From the NCBI GenBank assembly GCA_012513195.1, contig JAAZCR010000060.1, positions 1 to 10,341 of the forward strand: DNA of 10,341 bases, read 5' to 3'. Both the position numbers and the translations under genes were made by a program. Under the pieces are notes generated by a model. The model ran no database searches. It saw only the letters and a list, made by a program, of their open reading frames with translations, and had not been told where the DNA came from. Below are positions 7,339 through 10,341 of the stretch, one piece after another (the stretch's first letter is position 1; every line of letters begins with the position of its first letter). The stretch comes from Bacilli bacterium. Its GTDB lineage: Bacteria; Bacillota_I; Bacilli_A; Haloplasmatales; Haloplasmataceae.

Positions 7339-8270
7339 TACTCCTTAATTTCGAATAAACTAGATGTAAATACTTTTTTAGATGCATTAATTAAGAATTC
7401 ATCGAAATCATAATCAAATGCCTTTTGGACTTTTTCTTTACCTTTTTGTAGTTGCTTACCATTATAGATAGTAATAAGATTAATTGAAGATAACAATAAT
7501 AACTCTTCGAATTCGACTTGATTATTATTAATGTAACTAAGGTATGATTGATAAAAGTACTTTTTCATCAATAATGGTTTAATAGGCGTATGATTTAGTA
7601 CTTGGATAAAACGATTAACTAATTTTAACTTAGTTTCCTCGCTAATGAGATTAGTTAATAAGTACTTATCAAGGATAATATCTAATGCATGAATATAATA
7701 AAAAGCACCCAAACTAAAATCTAAAGATAATAAAGTATTAATTATTTGCTGTAGTGATTCAATTGCAGTGTTTTCTAATAACTCATCATATAATACATTA
7801 ATAATAATTGAATAGATATTTAAAGGGGAATTAGCTGGCAAAGAAGTTCTAATACCCTCTAACTCATGGAAGTACACTTGCTTGTTAATCTTTCCACTAA
7901 GGTATTCATATCTTTTAATATAAGCTTTGACAACTAAATCAAATAATTAATCTTCTGGTTCTAAAGTAAGAATCTTTTGATAGTAAGGTTCGATATCCGT
8001 AAATGTTTCAAATACCACTCTACTGATAAGTTTATTTACCACATTATCGGTGTTTCTTACTAACACTGTATAATTAATGAATTGTCCTAAAGTGACGTTT
8101 AAGCGTTCTAAAAGTTTATTAAATTCGGAGAAACTAATATTATCATCCGATTTTAAATACCGAAAATATGATCTTTCAGAAATAATACCTTCACATAAAG
8201 CACTAACTGATACATTGAAACTTTCTCTTAATTCGTCAAGTGCTTGAAAATATTCATGATTCAAGCGCAT
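7338..8270 (-). pseudogene. Rgg-like regulator, second copy, split by one TAA
   Basis: Read through one stop, this is a single frame of 310 codons. The first 107 residues are the DNA-binding part. LRESFNVSVSALCEGIISER and then RYLKSDDNISFSEFNKLLER align closely with the neighbouring intact regulator (EGVISRRNYSRYL there, EGIISERSYFRYL here). TAA at 7947-7949 is codon 108. Reading resumes in frame with LFDLVVKAYIKRYEYL and goes on as an all-helical C-terminal domain to the stop at 7338-7340, giving the usual length for Rgg-type regulators. One C-to-T change from CAA (Gln) would explain the stop. The gene overlaps the upstream gene's 3' end by 17 bases, so the two are co-transcribed and probably translationally coupled. 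A truncated 107-residue protein made of little more than the HTH domain could still be produced. The later open stretch (from GTG 7877) has no ribosome site. Confidence 0.75.
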
Positions 8271-9228
8271 TGTTCATAATCCTTTCATATAAATTAGAGT
8301 TGATAAGCTCTTCATCTTTTAATAATGTGAAATAAATATTTATATCTTCTCTAGTAATCGCAAATTTTCTTCCATTAAGAAACTCTGTATCGTTAGTGCT
8401 TAAGATTGAACTAATATAATAGAAGATGATATCGTTATTATGAATATTATTCTTCTTAATGTATTTATAAAGAATATCAAACAGCAAAATATCATTATTG
8501 TTAAATTTTGCTCGTCTGAAGAAATCTAAAGCCTCATTAATAACCTGTTTTATGATGTTTCTTTTGTATTTTTCCTTATTATGATGTTCTGTAATAATCG
8601 TTAATACGATTAAATATGTTAATGTCAGACAAAATTCATAATGTATAGCAGTTAGTTTATATTCGCGAGAAAATAACATATTAAGTAAGTAATCAGCAAT
8701 CCTTTCTTTATCTTCATCATCGCAGATTCGAATATATAAATATAAACTTTCAATTTCATCATCATTAAGATGTTTCTTCCTAAACATTTCTTTTAAGTCA
8801 ATGATGCGTGATGAGTTTTTCTTAGCTTCTTCTTTAAATAATTTACCTAATTTATACAGCATGAGATTATTACATATAGGTATCGTGCGACTTGCATATA
8901 TTGAGTTTAGTTTCTTGTCTTTGATAGAGTGATAGTAACGATTATATGCTTCTTCGTATTGTTCATTTCTGATTAAATCTAAGTAGTAGGCTTCATCTAA
9001 GTTGTTAAAAATATTTTTATTTGTCATATAAATGACAAATTCGTGTAATGGAACCCCTAATTTAGTTAGTAATTTAGTAAGTACTTCTAGTGTAATTGGT
9101 ATTTCCCCCGATAAATATCTAGAGTAATTACGTCTTGAAATTACACCTTCTGTTATTTCGAGAATTGTCATTTTTCGCTCTAACCGGAGTTGTTCTACAC
9201 AATTCATTACCTCATAATCAAACTCCAT
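8254..9228 (-). CDS. Rgg-like (RRNPP-type) transcriptional regulator, intact copy
   Basis: This 324-residue protein has an N-terminal helix-turn-helix (about 16-64: LRLERKMTILEITEGVISRR, then YSRYLSGEIPITLEVLTKLL). A long, wholly helical C-terminal region without membrane segments follows. That is the layout of Rgg/GadR/MutR regulators, whose TPR-like domain binds short signalling peptides in the cytoplasm. Peptide control here is inference from that family. The start is ATG with AAAGGGG seven bases upstream. A good promoter (TTGAGA, 18 bp, TAGAAT) lies about 25-60 bases before the start, with a perfect palindrome touching its -35 element, which suggests self-control. It is followed by an overlapping paralogue that is broken. 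The gene is very AT-rich, even for this window. Confidence 0.75.
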   Translation of the reverse strand: MEFDYEVMNCVEQLRLERKMTILEITEGVISRRNYSRYLSGEIPITLEVLTKLLTKLGVPLHEFVIYMTNKNIFNNLDEAYYLDLIRNEQYEEAYNRYYHSIKDKKLNSIYASRTIPICNNLMLYKLGKLFKEEAKKNSSRIIDLKEMFRKKHLNDDEIESLYLYIRICDDEDKERIADYLLNMLFSREYKLTAIHYEFCLTLTYLIVLTIITEHHNKEKYKRNIIKQVINEALDFFRRAKFNNNDILLFDILYKYIKKNNIHNNDIIFYYISSILSTNDTEFLNGRKFAITREDINIYFTLLKDEELINSNLYERIMNNALES

Positions 9229-9259
9229 ATAATTTCCCCTTTCATAACTTTTTAATATT

Positions 9260-9289
9260 ATTCTATCAAAAGATATTTTCTTTTCTCAA
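9260..9289 (-). promoter_or_regulatory. promoter of the Rgg-like gene pair
   Basis: On the minus strand TTGAGA (complement of 9284-9289) and TAGAAT (complement of 9260-9265) are 18 bp apart, both good sigma-A matches. Transcription would start near 9253, giving a leader of about 25 bases. Confidence 0.6.
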
Positions 9290-9304
9290 TATGATTTATC
9301 ATAT
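9289..9304. promoter_or_regulatory. perfect palindrome at the -35 of the Rgg promoter, candidate operator
   Basis: ATATGAT-TT-ATCATAT is an exact 7+7 inverted repeat that overlaps the last base of the -35 hexamer and extends upstream of it. A dimeric regulator bound here could activate or repress the promoter. The neighbouring Rgg-like protein is the obvious candidate, but binding is inferred. Confidence 0.45.
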
Positions 9305-9343
9305 GCGATTTAAACAGATTTAATGGAATATGTAGAAAAAATA

Positions 9344-9370
9344 AAAAAGCTGTCGTTTAGACAGCTTTTT
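9344..9370 (-). terminator. hairpin terminator downstream of the ABC transporter genes
   Basis: AAAAAGCTGTC (9344-9354) and GACAGCTTTTT (9360-9370) form a perfect 11-bp stem with loop GTTTA. Both outer arms supply a T-run, so it works in either direction; on the minus strand it ends the ABC transporter transcript before the Rgg promoter. The stretch 9371-9517, between it and the ATPase gene, holds nothing else that I can support. Confidence 0.85.
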
Positions 9371-9517
9371 GGATGATTGAGAAGGTATTTCAAATATACC
9401 CTCCATAATGAAACCCCTGAACTCTTCTAAATAAAAAAGAGACCGTCACTATAAAAATGCTAGTAGAAAAAATATAACATCGCAAAAATACTGATACAAT
9501 GACAAAAATGTCCCATT

Positions 9518-10213
9518 TTAATTCGAAGGGAAATAATTACTTACCTCACAATCTTTCGTAATTACTCCCTTTTCTATATATATGATTCTATCACTAATTT
9601 CTTTCGCAAATTCTAAATCATGAGTAACAATTAAAATAGTGATGGATTCACCTAGTTGCTTAATTAATTTTACTACTTCACTTTTTAGAGAAGGGTCTAG
9701 TGCTGAGGTTGGTTCATCGAAACAAAGGATTTTGGGATTTAATAGTAACGCTCTAATTATCGCTACGCGTTGTTTCTCACCACCTGATAGTTGATGCGGA
9801 TATTGCTCTTTTTTATTATCCAGTTTTAGTTTCATCAACCACTCGTTAGCTTCCGAATCAATTTCATCAAACGGTCTTTCTTTTTGTAAGCGCGGGGCAA
9901 GTGTGATGTTTTCCATTACGGTTAAGTGAGGATAAAGGTTAAAATCTTGAAATACTAAACCAATGCGTTTGGCATGGTTTCTTTTAACATTTTTATCATT
10001 GAGATTTATTAAGTCATTATTGATATAAATGTCTCCACGATAATTAGGCACTAAACCATTTAAGGTTTTTAATAGCGTGGTCTTGCCAGCCCCAGAATTA
10101 CCTAGAATGGTAACGACTTGTTCTTTATCGATAGAGAAGTTAATGTTTTGAAAGATGGTTTGTTTCTTAAAAGAAACTGTTAAATTCTTAACTTCTAATA
10201 TTTTACCGTTCAT
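9518..10213 (-). CDS. ABC transporter ATP-binding protein, polar amino acid (GlnQ-like) type
   Basis: The cytoplasmic ATPase subunit of an ABC importer. Counting from the ATG at 10211-10213, it has Walker A GNSGAGKTT (38-46), the Q-loop Gln89 in VFQDFNLYPH, the ABC signature LSGGEKQR (142-149), Walker B ILCFDEP (162-168), the D-loop SALD and the switch His198 in VTHD. The compact 231-residue size and the sequence VFQDFNLYPHLTVMENITLAP point to the polar amino acid uptake group, although the exact substrate is unknown. An in-frame TTG at 10234 would add seven residues. I prefer the ATG because AAGAAGG lies ten bases before it and family members begin close to this point. The start overlaps the end of the upstream permease gene by 11 bases, so the two are coupled. 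A hairpin terminator follows downstream. Confidence 0.9.
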   Translation of the reverse strand: MNGKILEVKNLTVSFKKQTIFQNINFSIDKEQVVTILGNSGAGKTTLLKTLNGLVPNYRGDIYINNDLINLNDKNVKRNHAKRIGLVFQDFNLYPHLTVMENITLAPRLQKERPFDEIDSEANEWLMKLKLDNKKEQYPHQLSGGEKQRVAIIRALLLNPKILCFDEPTSALDPSLKSEVVKLIKQLGESITILIVTHDLEFAKEISDRIIYIEKGVITKDCEVSNYFPSN

Positions 10214-10341
10214 ATAAAACAAACCTTCTTTCAATTTTTGTAAGTATCTTCGTAAGTATTAAAATAATAATAATAAAGTATATAATACCAGCTAAAAGAT
10301 AAGGAATTAAAGTAACATGAAGATTAGATTGAATATTAGCG
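10203..10341 (-). CDS. ABC transporter permease, C-terminal end only
   Basis: The last 45 residues of a membrane subunit enter from the right edge, in a frame different from the ATPase gene. They show a final membrane segment (LLAGIIYFIIIILIL) followed by a basic tail (TKILTKIERRFVLYER) and TAA at 10203-10205. Amino-acid ABC permeases typically end with such a last helix and an arginine-rich 'LER' tail. The 11-base overlap with the ATPase start supports one operon. The solute-binding protein, if present, would lie further right. Confidence 0.75.
   Translation of the reverse strand, partial: ANIQSNLHVTLIPYLLAGIIYFIIIILILTKILTKIERRFVLYER

Noticed and set aside
445..8270. Reassigned stop codon (for example TGA as Trp) explaining the broken genes
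   Set aside because: TAA, TAG and TGA all occur as interrupting codons, there are frameshifts too, and the intact genes use TGG for Trp and end normally.
9135..9323. Plus-strand open frame of 62 codons over the start of the intact Rgg-like gene
   Set aside because: It is antisense to the HTH region and promoter of a well-supported gene. Its hydrophobic look comes from AT-rich complement codons.
9458..9514. Minus-strand 18-codon hydrophobic frame MGHFCHCISIFAMLYFFY right after the ABC ATPase stop
   Set aside because: It has no ribosome site and no neighbour logic; length and composition fit chance.
9496..9516. Small hairpin TGACA-aaaa-TGTC after the ABC ATPase gene as a terminator
   Set aside because: The stem is very short and no T-run follows on the minus strand. 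The hairpin at 9344-9370 is a far better end for that transcript.

Overview
The window comes from an AT-rich, low-GC Bacillota-like (Firmicutes) genome. Signs of this are strong AGGAGG-type ribosome sites, TTG and GTG starts, A/T-rich hairpin terminators and Rgg-like regulators. Intact genes read cleanly with the standard bacterial code and use TGG for Trp. I cannot name the genus.

Layout, left to right. (1) 1-336: the start of an IS21-type transposase gene (minus strand, running off the edge), preceded by a long imperfect palindrome. (2) 445-2267, plus strand: an alpha/beta hydrolase whose N-terminal membrane anchor is cut by an in-frame TAG, then a membrane protein gene broken by stops and two frameshifts. 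A hairpin terminator follows. (3) 2494-5587: a divergent sugar-use module, with a GH31 glycosidase (minus) and an AraC-type regulator (plus). The 229-bp gap between them holds four phased TTGATRT boxes and a good extended -10 element, so it looks like the control region by which the regulator switches the glycosidase. (4) 5707-7183: a small unknown protein, CutA convergent with it, and a VOC/PhnB-like gene killed by two in-frame stops. (5) 7338-9228, minus strand: two overlapping, paralogous Rgg-like regulators. The upstream copy is intact and has a clear promoter with an adjoining perfect palindrome. The downstream copy has a single TAA at codon 108. (6) 9344-10341, minus strand: a terminator, an amino-acid-type ABC ATPase and the C-terminus of its permease.

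The main theme is a set of intact genes (GH31/AraC, CutA, Rgg-1, the ABC transporter) interleaved with four damaged ones. Together the damaged genes carry seven in-frame stop codons and two frameshifts. Where family alignment suggests the original codon, the change is a single C-to-T or G-to-A transition. All three stop codons occur, so this looks like recent AT-biased gene decay rather than a recoded codon. I see no CRISPR array, tRNA, rRNA or defence system. The most testable regulatory elements are the TTGATRT array, the palindrome at the Rgg-1 promoter, and (weakly) short ORFs flanking the Rgg pair.
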